A stretch of 64,000 nucleotides of DNA from assembly GCA_047602465.1 (NCBI GenBank), contig JASGHF010000001.1:434001-498000 (forward strand), read 5' to 3'. Position 1 is the first letter of the stretch, and each line of letters opens with the position of its first letter. Below the pieces are notes generated by a model. The model was given only the letters and a program-made list of their open reading frames with translations. It did no database searches and had not been told where the DNA came from. The translations under genes were made by a program, and so were the position numbers. The stretch comes from JADZAI01 sp047602465 (lineage in GTDB: Bacteria > Pseudomonadota > Alphaproteobacteria > Micropepsales > Micropepsaceae). Of the stretch, positions 7,869 to 16,957 are shown one piece after another.

Positions 7869-8747
7869 GTCCGCGCCCCCGTGATCAGCCCCCGCAGCCG
7901 CTTGGAGACGAAGTCGATCGCGTACACCAGCACCAGGAACAGGATGAGGATGAACGCCACCATGTCCCAGTGATTGTTGCGGCTGAGATCGGACAGGTAA
8001 TAGCCGATGCCGCCCGCGCCCACGATGCCCAGCACCGCCGCCGAACGCACATTGGATTTAAAGAAGTAGAGCGCCTGGCTGAGCTGGATCGGCAGGATCT
8101 GCGGCACCAGCGCAAAGCGCAGGATCTGCAGCTTCGACGCGCCGGACGAGGTCACGCCTTCCACCGGCTTGCGGTCAGCGTTCTCGATCGCCTCGGCGCC
8201 CATTTTTGCGAGCGGCGCGAAGTCCGCCATCATCAGCGCCAGCACGCCGGCCATCGGGCCGAGGCCGAAGCCCGCCACGAACACCAGCGCCCAGATCAGC
8301 GAGGGGATGCCGCGGAAGATGTCGAAGATGCGCCGGATGATGAAGTGGACCGTCTTGTTCGGCACCACGTTCGACGCGCCGAGATAGGCGAGCGGGAACG
8401 CGATGATCGCGCCGAACAGCGTCCCCAGGAACGCCATGCCCAGCGTCTCGCCGGTCGCCGACAGGAATTCTCCGGTGTAGCAGGCATCTGGAATGGGTGG
8501 GACGCCTCGCGCGCAAGAGTTCAGGCGGCAGCATCTTGACGACGAACTCACCCAGCTTCGCCGCACCCTTGCCGAACAGCTCGAACGTCAGGCCGAACTT
8601 GATCCACAGCCACACCAGATAGCCGAGGATCACGGCGGTCAGCAGCCAGGGCGTCGCACGCTTGAAGAAGCTCGGCTCGATCACGTCGCCATAGGCGTTG
8701 CGTGCGGCGGCGATCTCGGCTTCGGAAACGCTGAAGGGCGAAGTCAT
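7865..8747 (-). pseudogene. phnE: phnE2 phosphonate ABC transporter permease, frameshifted
   Basis: Two adjacent frames together encode a PhnE-type inner-membrane permease. The first, from ATG 8747, gives about 78 residues (N-terminal region with a TM segment, ending ...KMLPPELL). The second continues from about 8512 with several TM segments and the EAA-like loop GAEAIENADRKPVEG, ending at 7865. One base has been gained or lost in the alternating GC run around 8505-8516. Restored, the protein would be about 293 residues, close to its neighbour PhnE1 at 305. Start and stop overlap both neighbours by four bases, as expected of an intact operon member. This is either a sequencing error or a recently inactivated permease. 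Confidence 0.75.
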
Positions 8748-9661
8748 GCGCGCGCCCCGATGAAGCGATGACGGATACGTTCCGAGGTCAGGTCGATCGC
8801 GAAGATCAGCACGATCACCATCGCGATGATCGCCAGCGCGTCATCGAAACGCAGGTTCTCGATGGCGATCACCAGCTCCTGCCCGATACCGCCTGCGCCC
8901 ACGTAACCAATGGCCGCCGCAGCCGCGATGTTGATCTCGAGCCGCAGCAACGCATACGAGAAAAAGTTCGGCAGGATCTGCGGCATCGCGCCGAAGCGGA
9001 TCGCATGAAACCAGTTGCCGCCCGAGGCGCGCACGCCCTCCAGCGGCTTCATGTCGATATTCTCGTGGACCTCGCTCATCAGCTTGCCGAGCGCGCCCGT
9101 CGTGTGGAGCGCGATGGCCAGCACGCCCGCCGCTGCGCCGGGGCCGAAGGCCTGCACCAGAACCAGCGCGACGATGAGGTCGGGCAGCGTGCGGAAGAAT
9201 TCCAGCAGGCGCCGCACGAACGAAGAGACCCAGCGGTTCGGCCCGATATTGCGCGCCGCCACGAAGGACAGCAGGAACGCCGCCCCGCCGCCGAGGGCGG
9301 TCGCGAGGATCGCCATCTCGATGGATTCCCACAACAGGGCCACCCATTTCGGGAAGGCGTAGAACCAGTAGGCGAGCGAGCCTTCGGTCGTGGCCCCGTC
9401 GCCCAGCTTGCTCATCTCCAGATCGGGCAGCGCGCGGTCCAGGAAGGCCAGCATTTGCGGGAAGCCGCTGAACAGCCGCCCCAGGCTGAAATCGGCGATG
9501 AAGACCGCGCCGATGAAGCAGATCGCGAACAGCGCGATGCCGATGCCGAAGAACAGCCGCCAGCGGCGTTTATAGGCCGTGTGTTCCTTCTCGAAGGCTA
9601 AGAGGGCGGCGCTGGCCTTTTCCGGGCCTGCGGCGGCCACGAGATCGTCCAGCGCGCTCAT
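8744..9661 (-). CDS. phnE: Phosphonate ABC transporter permease PhnE1
   Basis: A 305-residue inner-membrane permease of the PhnE type. It has an N-terminal TM segment after a charged cytoplasmic stretch, then the transporter core with FFRTLPDLIVALVLV and the cytoplasmic coupling loop around HENIDMKPLEGVRASG, then YVGAGGIGQEL near the C-terminus. It would form the channel with PhnE2, energised by PhnC and fed by PhnD. Start and stop overlap the neighbours (ATGA), consistent with phnC-phnD-phnE1-phnE2 as one operon. Confidence 0.93.
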   Translation of the reverse strand: MSALDDLVAAAGPEKASAALLAFEKEHTAYKRRWRLFFGIGIALFAICFIGAVFIADFSLGRLFSGFPQMLAFLDRALPDLEMSKLGDGATTEGSLAYWFYAFPKWVALLWESIEMAILATALGGGAAFLLSFVAARNIGPNRWVSSFVRRLLEFFRTLPDLIVALVLVQAFGPGAAAGVLAIALHTTGALGKLMSEVHENIDMKPLEGVRASGGNWFHAIRFGAMPQILPNFFSYALLRLEINIAAAAAIGYVGAGGIGQELVIAIENLRFDDALAIIAMVIVLIFAIDLTSERIRHRFIGARA

Positions 9662-10611
9662 GCCCTGACCCGCCGCGCGGCTTCTTCTTCCGCCTTGATC
9701 TCGAAGATCACGTCATAAAATCCCGGCGGTGCGGGAACGAACCCCTGGCCCTGCCCGCCGGTCAGCGCCTCGAACGCCGCCTTGTCGGCCTGACGCAGCC
9801 GGATATGCGCGTCGATGATCTTCTGCCGCAGGTCGGCCGGCAGGCCCTGCCGCATTACGAACGGACCGTTGGGAATGGGGCCGCTGGTCCACACGATCCG
9901 CAGATCGTCCATGTTCAACGTACCTGCCTGCACCATCCGCTGAAGAATGCCGCGCGTGAACCCCTTCTTCTCGTCGCCGACGCCCGAAACCCAGGTAACG
10001 CCGGCATCGGTGGTGCCGTTCAGCACCGAAGAGACCGATTGTTCGTGGCCGCCGGCGAAGATGTAGCGGCGGAAAAATGTTTCGGGGTCTTTGCCTTCCT
10101 TGCGCAGATAGTAACGCGGCACGAGATAGCCCGATGCCGAGTTCACGTCGGCGAAGGCCATGGTGCGGCCCTTCAGATCGTCGAGACTATGGATGTCGGA
10201 CGAGGCCTTCACGAAGATGACGGCGACATAGCTCGTCTTGCCGTCGCTTTCCGCCATGGTCAGCGGCGCGTCCACACCGTCGCCCATCTCCTTCTTGATG
10301 GTGGCGTAGTTCGCCGGACCCATGATGCCGAAATCGATCTGGTTGTTCATCATGGCGAGCGAGACGCCGGAATACCCGGCAGCGCGGAACGAGCGCAGCG
10401 GAATGCCGATCTCCTTGCCGATGAAGGTCTCATAGTCGGTCAGCGCGCCGATCCGCGCCGGGTTCGTCTCCAGCACCGAGAAGCCGCTAACCAGCCATTT
10501 GGGATAGCCGTTCGCGTCGAAGCGGCCCTCGGCGCAACCGGCGAGCGCCAGCGCCGCCCCGCCCGCCGCGAAGCTGCCGAACGCGCGGCGCGTGATGAGC
10601 GGTCCGGTCAT
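9658..10611 (-). CDS. phnD: Phosphonate/phosphite-type ABC substrate-binding lipoprotein PhnD
   Basis: A 317-residue periplasmic binding protein. The N-terminus has a twin-arginine pair (TRRAFG) followed by a hydrophobic stretch and a lipobox (LAGC, Cys near residue 26), so it is probably a Tat-exported lipoprotein. The body has the PhnD pattern, including FGIMGPANYA, a SASGYLVPRYYL segment and GTTDAGVTWVSG. Family members bind phosphonates, phosphite or hypophosphite; the sequence alone does not tell which. No C-P lyase genes or phosphite dehydrogenase are in the window. Confidence 0.9.
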   Translation of the reverse strand: MTGPLITRRAFGSFAAGGAALALAGCAEGRFDANGYPKWLVSGFSVLETNPARIGALTDYETFIGKEIGIPLRSFRAAGYSGVSLAMMNNQIDFGIMGPANYATIKKEMGDGVDAPLTMAESDGKTSYVAVIFVKASSDIHSLDDLKGRTMAFADVNSASGYLVPRYYLRKEGKDPETFFRRYIFAGGHEQSVSSVLNGTTDAGVTWVSGVGDEKKGFTRGILQRMVQAGTLNMDDLRIVWTSGPIPNGPFVMRQGLPADLRQKIIDAHIRLRQADKAAFEALTGGQGQGFVPAPPGFYDVIFEIKAEEEAARRVRA

Positions 10612-11354
10612 GCGGCGCGCAGACCCTGGCCGTAGATGCGCAGCTTCATGTCGCGGTCGAGAGCGGAAGGCGGGCCGTCGAATACGACCTTGCCCTTCTC
10701 CATGCCGATGATCCGGCGGCAGTACTGCTCCGCCACGTCGAGGTCGTGCAGGTTGCAGAGCACGGTGATGCCCGAGCGCTGATTGGCGTCGGCCAGCGCG
10801 TCCATCACGGCTTCCGAATTCTTGGGGTCCAGCGAGGCGATCGGCTCATCCGCGAGGATCAGCTTCGGCTCCTGCATCAGCGCCCGGGCGATCGCCACGC
10901 GCTGCTGCTGGCCGCCCGACAGGGTCTCGGCCCGCTGCAGCGCCGCCTCCGCGAGGTCCAGCCGCGCCAGCGTAGCCACGGCGGCGGCCCGCTCCTCATT
11001 CGTGAAGAACTTGAACAGGCTGGGCAGGGTCGCATGTTTCTGCAGGCGCCCGATCAGCACATTCGTCAGCACGTCCATGCGGCCGCTGAGATTGAACTGC
11101 TGGAAGATCATGGCGCAGTCGGCGCGCCACTGGCGCAGCGCCCTGCCCTTCAGCGCCGTCACGTCGGTATCGCCGAACAGGATCTTGCCCGAGGTCGGCT
11201 CGTGCAGACGGTTGATCGAGCGGATCAGGGTCGACTTGCCCGCCCCGGACCGGCCGATAATGCCGACAAACTCGCCCGGCTGGAAATCCAGCGTCACATT
11301 GTCGAGCGCGCGCCGCGTCCCGAACTCTTTGGTCAACCCGACAAGCTTCAGCAT
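10608..11354 (-). CDS. phnC: Phosphonate ABC transporter ATP-binding protein PhnC
   Basis: A 248-residue ABC ATPase. The start at ATG 11354 gives the family N-terminus MLKLVGLTKEFG; the frame continues upstream to 11411 but without family resemblance. Walker A is GRSGAGKST, the signature is LSGGQQQRVAIARAL, Walker B is LILADEPIASLDP, and the switch His follows in CNLHDLD. It is the first gene of the phnCDEE operon, divergent from the Kef-type antiporter, so its promoter should lie in 11355-11507. Confidence 0.93.
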   Translation of the reverse strand: MLKLVGLTKEFGTRRALDNVTLDFQPGEFVGIIGRSGAGKSTLIRSINRLHEPTSGKILFGDTDVTALKGRALRQWRADCAMIFQQFNLSGRMDVLTNVLIGRLQKHATLPSLFKFFTNEERAAAVATLARLDLAEAALQRAETLSGGQQQRVAIARALMQEPKLILADEPIASLDPKNSEAVMDALADANQRSGITVLCNLHDLDVAEQYCRRIIGMEKGKVVFDGPPSALDRDMKLRIYGQGLRAA

Positions 11355-11507
11355 GCAGCCCCGCGCCTTCGTCGCGGCCGATCTTAGACATGATGCCGCG
11401 CCCGCCGCCAAGCGGGAAACGCCCTGCGAAGACCCTCAGGGCAGGCCGTTGAAACCTGTCGCCGCCATCGCGATATGGCTAAGCTCGGCCCGTAACGAGG
11501 GGGATTC

Positions 11508-13346
11508 ATGGCGAGCGAAGCGGGCAGCGATCTCATCCAGGTGGTTGCGCTGTTGGGCGCGGGGGTCGTGGCCGTGCCGCTGTTCAAGCGGCTGGGCCTC
11601 GGGTCGGTCCTGGGCTACCTGACCGCCGGGGTCGTCATCGGCCCCTTCGGGATCGGCCTTTTCCACGAGCCTGAGGCCGTCCTCCACGTCGCCGAACTGG
11701 GCGTCGTGATGTTCCTCTTCATTATCGGGCTCGAAATGCAGCCCTCGCGCCTCTGGGGCCTCAGGCGCGATATTTTCGGGCTGGGGGTCGCCCAGGTGTT
11801 CGGCTGCGGCGCGCTGCTCACGGGCGTCGGCATCGCCGGCGGACTGCCCTGGCAGGTCGCCTTCATCGCGGCGATGGGCTTCGTCCTCTCCTCCACCGCA
11901 GTCATCATGCAGATGATGGAGGAACGCGGGGAGACCCAGACCCCCGGCGGCCAGCGCAATGTCGCGATCCTGCTGCTGGAAGACCTCGCCATCGTGCCTT
12001 TGCTGGCGGTGGTCGCCCTGCTCTCTCCCATCCCGTCCGAGGGCGGCAATCCATGGATATCTGCCGGCATCGCCATCGGCGCCGTCGTCGGCGTGGTGGC
12101 GGTCGGCGTCTACCTGCTGAACCCGATGTTCCGCCTGCTCGCCGCCGCCAAGGCGCGCGAGGTGATGACCGCCGCCGCCCTTCTCGTCGTCCTCGGCACG
12201 GCGCTGGTGATGGATCTCAGCGGCCTCTCGATGGCGATGGGCGCCTTCCTCGCCGGCGTCCTCCTTTCGGAATCCACCTTCCGGCATCAGCTCGAAGCCG
12301 ATATCGAGCCGTTCCGCGGCATTCTGCTCGGCCTTTTCTTCCTCAGCGTCGGCATGTCGCTGGACCTCTCGGTGCTGCAGGCCGAATGGCGGGTCATCGC
12401 GGTGGCGGTGCTCGCCTATATGGCCGTCAAGTCGGCGGCGATCTATCTCATCGCGCGTCTCCTGAAGGCGCGGCACCCGGACGCCCTCACCCGCGCCTTC
12501 CTGTTCGCCCAGGGCGGCGAGTTCGCCTTCGTCCTCTACGGCGCCGCCACGAGCGCCGGGATCATCTCCGGCGCGCAGAACGCCATCTTCACCGCCACCG
12601 TCATCATCTCGATGGCGCTGACGCCGCTGCTGGCGCTGTCGCTGAAATTCCTCATCGCCAAGCCGAAGCCCGTCATGGACGGCGTCGAGAAGGCCGACGA
12701 TCTCCACGGCACGGTTCTCATCATCGGCTATGGCCGCTTCGGCCAGATCGTCAGCCAGCCGCTGCTGGCGCGCGGCTACGACCTCTCGATCATCGACAAC
12801 GATACCGAACTCATCCGCGCCGCCTATGATTTCGGCTTCAAGGTCTATTACGGCGACGGCACGCGGCTCGACATCCTGCATGCGGCCGGCGCGCATCATG
12901 TGCGGGCGATCATCGTCTGCACCGACAAGCCCGGCACGACGCTCCGCATCGTCGAGATCCTGAAGGCCGAGTTCCCCCTGGCCGAAGTCTTCGCCCGCGC
13001 CTTCGACCGAGAGCACGCGCTGGAGCTGGTGCAGAAGGGCGTCGACGGCCAGATGCGTGAGACGTTCCACTCCGCCCTCGCCTTCGGGCAGGAGGTTCTG
13101 GTGCATCTGGGCGTCGAGCCGGAGGTCGCCGCAGCCGTCGCTGAAGACGTCCGCCAGCGCGATGCGGAACGCTTCGAGATGCAGATCGGCGGCGGCATGT
13201 ATGCCGGGCGCGACCTCATCCGCCGCAATCTGGACGAGACCAAGCCGACCGTCGCCGCCGACCGCGACAAGTCCATCCTGCCCACCGCACCGCCAAACAT
13301 CGACGAGCAGGAACTGGAAGACCTGGTCGACGAAACGTCAGGCTGA
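11508..13346 (+). CDS. Monovalent cation:proton antiporter, Kef/CPA2 family with RCK domain
   Basis: A 612-residue inner-membrane protein. About twelve TM segments fill the first 390 residues, beginning with the CPA2 hallmark LGYLTAGVVIGPFGIG. A soluble TrkA-N (RCK) domain follows, with the nucleotide-binding motif IIGYGRFGQIVSQPL and acidic IIDND. The TrkA-C part is not obvious. KefB/KefC proteins expel K+ in exchange for H+ when glutathione adducts of toxic electrophiles bind the RCK domain. No KefF/KefG ancillary gene is adjacent. A GGGGGA ribosome binding site precedes ATG 11508. KefB against KefC cannot be decided. Confidence 0.9.
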   Translation: MASEAGSDLIQVVALLGAGVVAVPLFKRLGLGSVLGYLTAGVVIGPFGIGLFHEPEAVLHVAELGVVMFLFIIGLEMQPSRLWGLRRDIFGLGVAQVFGCGALLTGVGIAGGLPWQVAFIAAMGFVLSSTAVIMQMMEERGETQTPGGQRNVAILLLEDLAIVPLLAVVALLSPIPSEGGNPWISAGIAIGAVVGVVAVGVYLLNPMFRLLAAAKAREVMTAAALLVVLGTALVMDLSGLSMAMGAFLAGVLLSESTFRHQLEADIEPFRGILLGLFFLSVGMSLDLSVLQAEWRVIAVAVLAYMAVKSAAIYLIARLLKARHPDALTRAFLFAQGGEFAFVLYGAATSAGIISGAQNAIFTATVIISMALTPLLALSLKFLIAKPKPVMDGVEKADDLHGTVLIIGYGRFGQIVSQPLLARGYDLSIIDNDTELIRAAYDFGFKVYYGDGTRLDILHAAGAHHVRAIIVCTDKPGTTLRIVEILKAEFPLAEVFARAFDREHALELVQKGVDGQMRETFHSALAFGQEVLVHLGVEPEVAAAVAEDVRQRDAERFEMQIGGGMYAGRDLIRRNLDETKPTVAADRDKSILPTAPPNIDEQELEDLVDETSG

Positions 13347-13370
13347 CGCCCCGGCGGACGAAACTGGCGC

Positions 13371-13760
13371 TCAGGCCGCGGCCGGATTCCGGTCGCCGGC
13401 CTTGCGCCAGCCGATCACGCAGAGAACCAGCATGACCGCGTTGCCCGCGGCATCGAGCAGGCCGACCATGGTGAAGACGGGGTCCACGAACGTGAACCAC
13501 CAGTTGAAGAAGAAAAACGGCAGCAGGGCGATGCCGTAGGCGAGAAACGTCGCGCGCGTGAACCTGGCGAAGGCCGCGAAAAGGCCCGAGATCATCGCCT
13601 GCGCGCCGAAGCATGCCACGGTGAACGGCAAAGCCGGCGTTCCGGTTCTGAATTCGGGCAGCAAAGTGAGATCGATGACGCTCTGCGGCGCGAGCAGGGC
13701 CCAGCCGCCCAGCACGAAGAAAACCGCCGCGATAGCCCACTGGATGCGTTGAACCGTCAT
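13371..13760 (-). CDS. Small integral membrane protein, unknown function
   Basis: A 129-residue protein. ATG 13760 is chosen because GGGAGA lies about six bases upstream; the upstream extension to 13817 is Arg/Gly-rich and runs toward the tRNA. The sequence shows about four hydrophobic segments: IQWAIAAVFFVLGGWALL near the start, one around the PFTVACFGAQAMISGLF region, one with FLAYGIALLPFFFFNWWF, and a final one near AVMLVLCVIGW. No catalytic motif is recognised. It converges with the Kef-type gene. Confidence 0.75.
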   Translation of the reverse strand: MTVQRIQWAIAAVFFVLGGWALLAPQSVIDLTLLPEFRTGTPALPFTVACFGAQAMISGLFAAFARFTRATFLAYGIALLPFFFFNWWFTFVDPVFTMVGLLDAAGNAVMLVLCVIGWRKAGDRNPAAA

Positions 13761-13833
13761 GTTTCTCCCACGGCCATGCGCCGTTCCGCCTGCGGAACCC
13801 GTGCGGCGGGAACACAACGTTTCTGAAGAGAAG

Positions 13834-13908
13834 TGGCGCGGCCTACGGGAATCGAACCCGTCTTTACAACGTGAAAGGCTGTCGTCCTAACCGATAGACG
13901 AAGGCCGC
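13834..13908 (-). tRNA. tRNA-Glu (anticodon TTC), CCA encoded
   Basis: Read on the minus strand, the sequence folds as a cloverleaf. The 7-bp acceptor stem pairs GCGGCCT with AGGCCGC, the anticodon stem pairs ACAGC with GTTGT around a CTTTCAC loop, and the T arm contains GGTTCGATTCC. The loop places TTC as anticodon, and the TCGTCTA-CGGTTAGGAC D region is typical of bacterial tRNA-Glu. The discriminator G is followed by an encoded CCA at 13834-13836. It lies 45 bases downstream of the recJ stop. Confidence 0.95.
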
Positions 13909-13921
13909 GCGGGAGGGCGGT

Positions 13922-13949
13922 GGATAACTGCACCGGCCCCGCTTTGCAA
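13922..13949 (-). promoter_or_regulatory. Possible tRNA-Glu promoter
   Basis: On the minus strand TTGCAA (13949-13944) and TTATCC (13927-13922) are separated by 16 bases. The second box ends 13 bases before the tRNA 5' end. Spacing fits a sigma-70 promoter, but both boxes are imperfect and the site overlaps the region just after recJ. Confidence 0.35.
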
Positions 13950-13953
13950 GCGT

Positions 13954-15724
13954 TCAGGCGAGGGCCGCGTCCTCGATCGACAACTCGATCGTCCGGCGGC
14001 CGTTCCAGTCGTTCGCCAGCAGTTTTCCGGCCAAATGGATGGGCCGGCCCTTGCGGGACAGGGCCTCGCCCAGCGGCCCGTCGGCCGCCCGGAAGGCGAT
14101 GGCCTTCAGCCGGTCCGGCCCGCATATGACCACCACCGAGACATGGTTCTCGCCGACCACCCGCGATTTCGACGATTCTGGCGTCCGGAACCACCACCAC
14201 CGGCTCCGGGTTCCCGGCCCCGAACGGCCCCGCCCGCTCGATCAGATCGTGGAATTCCGGCGTCATTCCGGCCGGCCCCATCAGGGCGTCGACCGCGTAA
14301 AGCCCCCGGTCCGGCCGCGCCGCCACCTCAGGCGCCAGCCGCGCCTCCAGAAAGGCGATCAGATCCGGCAATCTGGCGCGCTCGGCGCTCAGCGCCGCCG
14401 CCATGCGGTGACCGCCGCCGGAGACGAGCAGGCCTTCCGCCTTCGCCGCCGCCACCGCACCGCCGATATCCACCCCGCTGATCGAGCGCAGCGAGGCGCG
14501 CGCCATGGTTTCGTCCAGGGCGAATACGGCGCTCGGCAGGTCGAAGCGGTCTTTGAGCCGCCCCGCCACGATGCCTACGACGCCCGGATGCCAGCCCTCG
14601 CCCGCCGCTGCGATGAAACTCCCGCCCGGTCCGGCGCTCTCCACCTGCGCCACCGCCTCGGCCAGCACATGCGCCTCGATGGCCTGCCGCTCGCGATTAT
14701 AGCGATCCAGCTCCGCCGCAGCGCTCGCCGCAAAGGACGGATCGTCCGTCGACAGCATCAGCGCCCCGAGGTCCGACCGCCCCACCCGCCCGCCCGCATT
14801 GACGCGCGGCCCCAGCGCGAAGCCGAAATGGCTCGCCCGCATCGGCCCTTTCAGCGCGGCCAGATCGACCAGCGCCTTCAGCCCCGCATTGCCGGTCTGC
14901 GCGATGACCTTCAGCCCCTGCTTCACGAAAGCGCGATTCAGTCCTGTCAGCGGCACCACATCGCAGACCGTCGCCATGGCGACGAGATCGAGAAAGCGCC
15001 GCAGATCGGGTTCGGCCACGCCGTTCGCCGTGAACCAGTCACGGCGGCGCAGTTCGCGGTTGATCGCGGTCAGCAGCATGAAGGTCACGCCCGCCGCGCA
15101 CAGATGTCCGAGGCCGGAACTGTCGCCCGGCCGGTTCGCGTTGACGATGGCGAAGGCGTGCGGCGTGCGCGCGTCCATCATGTGATGATCCGCGACCACC
15201 ACGGTCAGCCCCGCCTCCCGCGCCGCGTCGAAGGCATCGAACGCCTGCGCCCCGCAATCGACGGTGACGACAAGGCTGATCCCCTCGCCCGCCAGCGTCC
15301 GCATGGCATTGGCGCTGGGGCCATAGCCCTCTGTCATCCGGTCGGGAATGTAGATGCGGATATCGCGGCCCAGCGCGCGGAAATACCGCGCCATCAACGC
15401 CGACGACGCGCCGCCGTCGACATCATAGTCGCCGAACACCGCCGTCTTCTCGCCGCCCGCAATGGCATCCGCAATGCGCGCTGCCGCCTTGTCCATGTCG
15501 GCGAAGCTGCTGGGATCGGGCATCCAGCTTTTCAGCGAGGCGTCGAAATGCCGGCCGGCATCCGCGTCCTCGAACCCGCGCGCCGCCAGAATGCGGGCCA
15601 GCGCGTCGGGCAGTTGCTGCGACCGGGCGATGGCGTTCGCACGCGCCTCGTCCGCCAGCCGGAAGCGCCAGGTCTTGCCACCCAGAGACTGCGTGACGCC
15701 GAGGCAGACCGGTCCCCCAATCAT
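13954..15724 (-). pseudogene. recJ: recJ single-stranded-DNA exonuclease, frameshifted near 3' end
   Basis: RecJ degrades single-stranded DNA 5' to 3' in recombination and mismatch repair. From ATG 15724 the frame encodes the DHH phosphoesterase core: VFGDYDVDG, then VVVADHHM, then a DHHA1 region with SGGGHRMAA. Near 14160 the frame shifts, and the family C-terminus continues in another frame (VVGENHVSVVV onward) to a stop at 13954. One base is lost or gained in the G-rich run around 14158-14170. Joined, the protein would be about 589 residues, normal for RecJ. Unshifted, the reading frame would run on through the tRNA gene to 13757, which is clearly artificial. All catalytic motifs lie before the lesion. 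Confidence 0.88.
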
Positions 15725-15742
15725 CCCTTGGCGCTCATGCCA

Positions 15743-16705
15743 TCAATCCCGCTTGGGGTGGCGCGTCTTGATCCAGCGCACCGTGCCGGTCGAGGCGCGC
15801 ATCACGATGGTCTCGGTCGTCAGGTGATGCCCGTTATCCAGCACGCCGGTCAGCATCGACCCCGTGGTGACGCCGGTCGAGGCGAAGATCACGTCGCCCG
15901 AGGCGAGTTCGATCGTGCGATATTTCTTGTCGAGATCCTTCACGCCGATGCGTTCGGCGCGCATGCGCTCGTCGTCGTTGCGGAAGACAAGACGGCCCTG
16001 GATCTGGCCGCCGATGCAGCGCAGCGCCGCCGCCGCCAGCACGCCTTCGGGCGCACCGCCCTGGCCCATATAGATATCGACGCCGGTATGCGCCTCCGAA
16101 CAGTCGATGACGCCCGCGACGTCGCCATCGGTGATCAGGCGCACGGCCGCGCCGGTCTTGCGGACGGCGGTGATGATCTTCTCGTGGCGCGGACGGTCCA
16201 GCACGCAGCAGGTGATCTGGTCGGGGCGCACGCCCTTGGCCTTGGCCAGCGACAGGATGTTGTCGCCCGGATCGGCATCAAGATCGACGACGCCTTCGGG
16301 ATAGCCGCCGCCGATGGCGATCTTGTCCATATAGGTGTCGGGCGCGTGCAGCATGGTGCCGCCGACGGCCAGCGCCACCACGGCCATCGCGCCGGGCATC
16401 GACTTGGCGGTCAGCGTCGTGCCTTCCAGCGGGTCCAGCGCGATATCCACCTTGGGTCCGCGCCCGGTGCCGACCTTCTCGCCGATGAACAGCATCGGGG
16501 CTTCGTCGCGTTCGCCCTCGCCGATCACGACGGTGCCGTCGATCTCCAGCTTGTCGAAGGCGCGGCGCATGGCGTCCACAGCCGCCTGATCGGCCGCCTT
16601 TTCATCGCCCCTGCCCGCCAGCTTGTAGGCGGCGAGCGCCGCCGCCTCGGTCACGCGCGCCACTTCGATGGCGAGGGTGCGGTCCAGAAAGGCGGCGTCT
16701 GTCAT
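15743..16705 (-). CDS. glpX: Class II fructose-1,6-bisphosphatase GlpX
   Basis: A 320-residue protein that hydrolyses fructose-1,6-bisphosphate in gluconeogenesis. ATG 16705 gives the family N-terminus (MTDAAFLDRTLAIEVARV). Metal- and substrate-binding motifs are present: GEGERDEAPML, then ALDPLEGTTL. The lithium-sensitive GlpX fold is further supported by GQGGAPEGVLAAAALRC. It lies 18 bases upstream of recJ and downstream of hom on the same strand, an order I associate with alphaproteobacterial genomes (hom-glpX-recJ). Confidence 0.95.
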   Translation of the reverse strand: MTDAAFLDRTLAIEVARVTEAAALAAYKLAGRGDEKAADQAAVDAMRRAFDKLEIDGTVVIGEGERDEAPMLFIGEKVGTGRGPKVDIALDPLEGTTLTAKSMPGAMAVVALAVGGTMLHAPDTYMDKIAIGGGYPEGVVDLDADPGDNILSLAKAKGVRPDQITCCVLDRPRHEKIITAVRKTGAAVRLITDGDVAGVIDCSEAHTGVDIYMGQGGAPEGVLAAAALRCIGGQIQGRLVFRNDDERMRAERIGVKDLDKKYRTIELASGDVIFASTGVTTGSMLTGVLDNGHHLTTETIVMRASTGTVRWIKTRHPKRD

Positions 16706-16798
16706 ACGGGTTCCGGCGGGATTCGAGACTATGCGAGGGCCGGGTTTAGCTCCCCCAAGTTTCCGGGGCAATTGGCAAGATTTACTTGGAATTCTCGA

Positions 16799-16857
16799 CC
16801 CTCTCCATCGCCCTTGCGATGGGGAGGGCAGGCTTGCGGAGCAAGCCGGGAGGGGCC
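16799..16857. repeat. REP-like palindromic element, family 1, copy A
   Basis: Two adjacent hairpins: an arm CCCTCTCCATCGC against GCGATGGGGAGGG with a CCTT loop, then GGCTTGC against GCAAGCC, ending in GGGAGGGG. It sits between hom and glpX. Related copies occur at 25750, 39731 and 48969, which makes this a dispersed repeat rather than a gene-specific terminator. Similar sequence continues to about 16950 here. Confidence 0.9.
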
Positions 16858-16957
16858 TTGCGGTGGCGGATCATGGGCCTAAGCCGGTGCCCCGCCACCT
16901 CTCCTGACCGGCTTCCGCCGGTCTGTCCTCCCCCCGCTCACGCGCGGAGAGGATATT

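Noticed and set aside
13757..13953. C-terminal extension of recJ through tRNA-Glu
   Set aside because: The extension exists only because of the indel near 14160; the true C-terminus is in another frame and ends at 13954.
14039..16882. 947-codon plus-strand open frame opposite recJ and glpX
   Set aside because: Antisense shadow of conserved genes, rich in Arg/His/Gln and lacking any motif.
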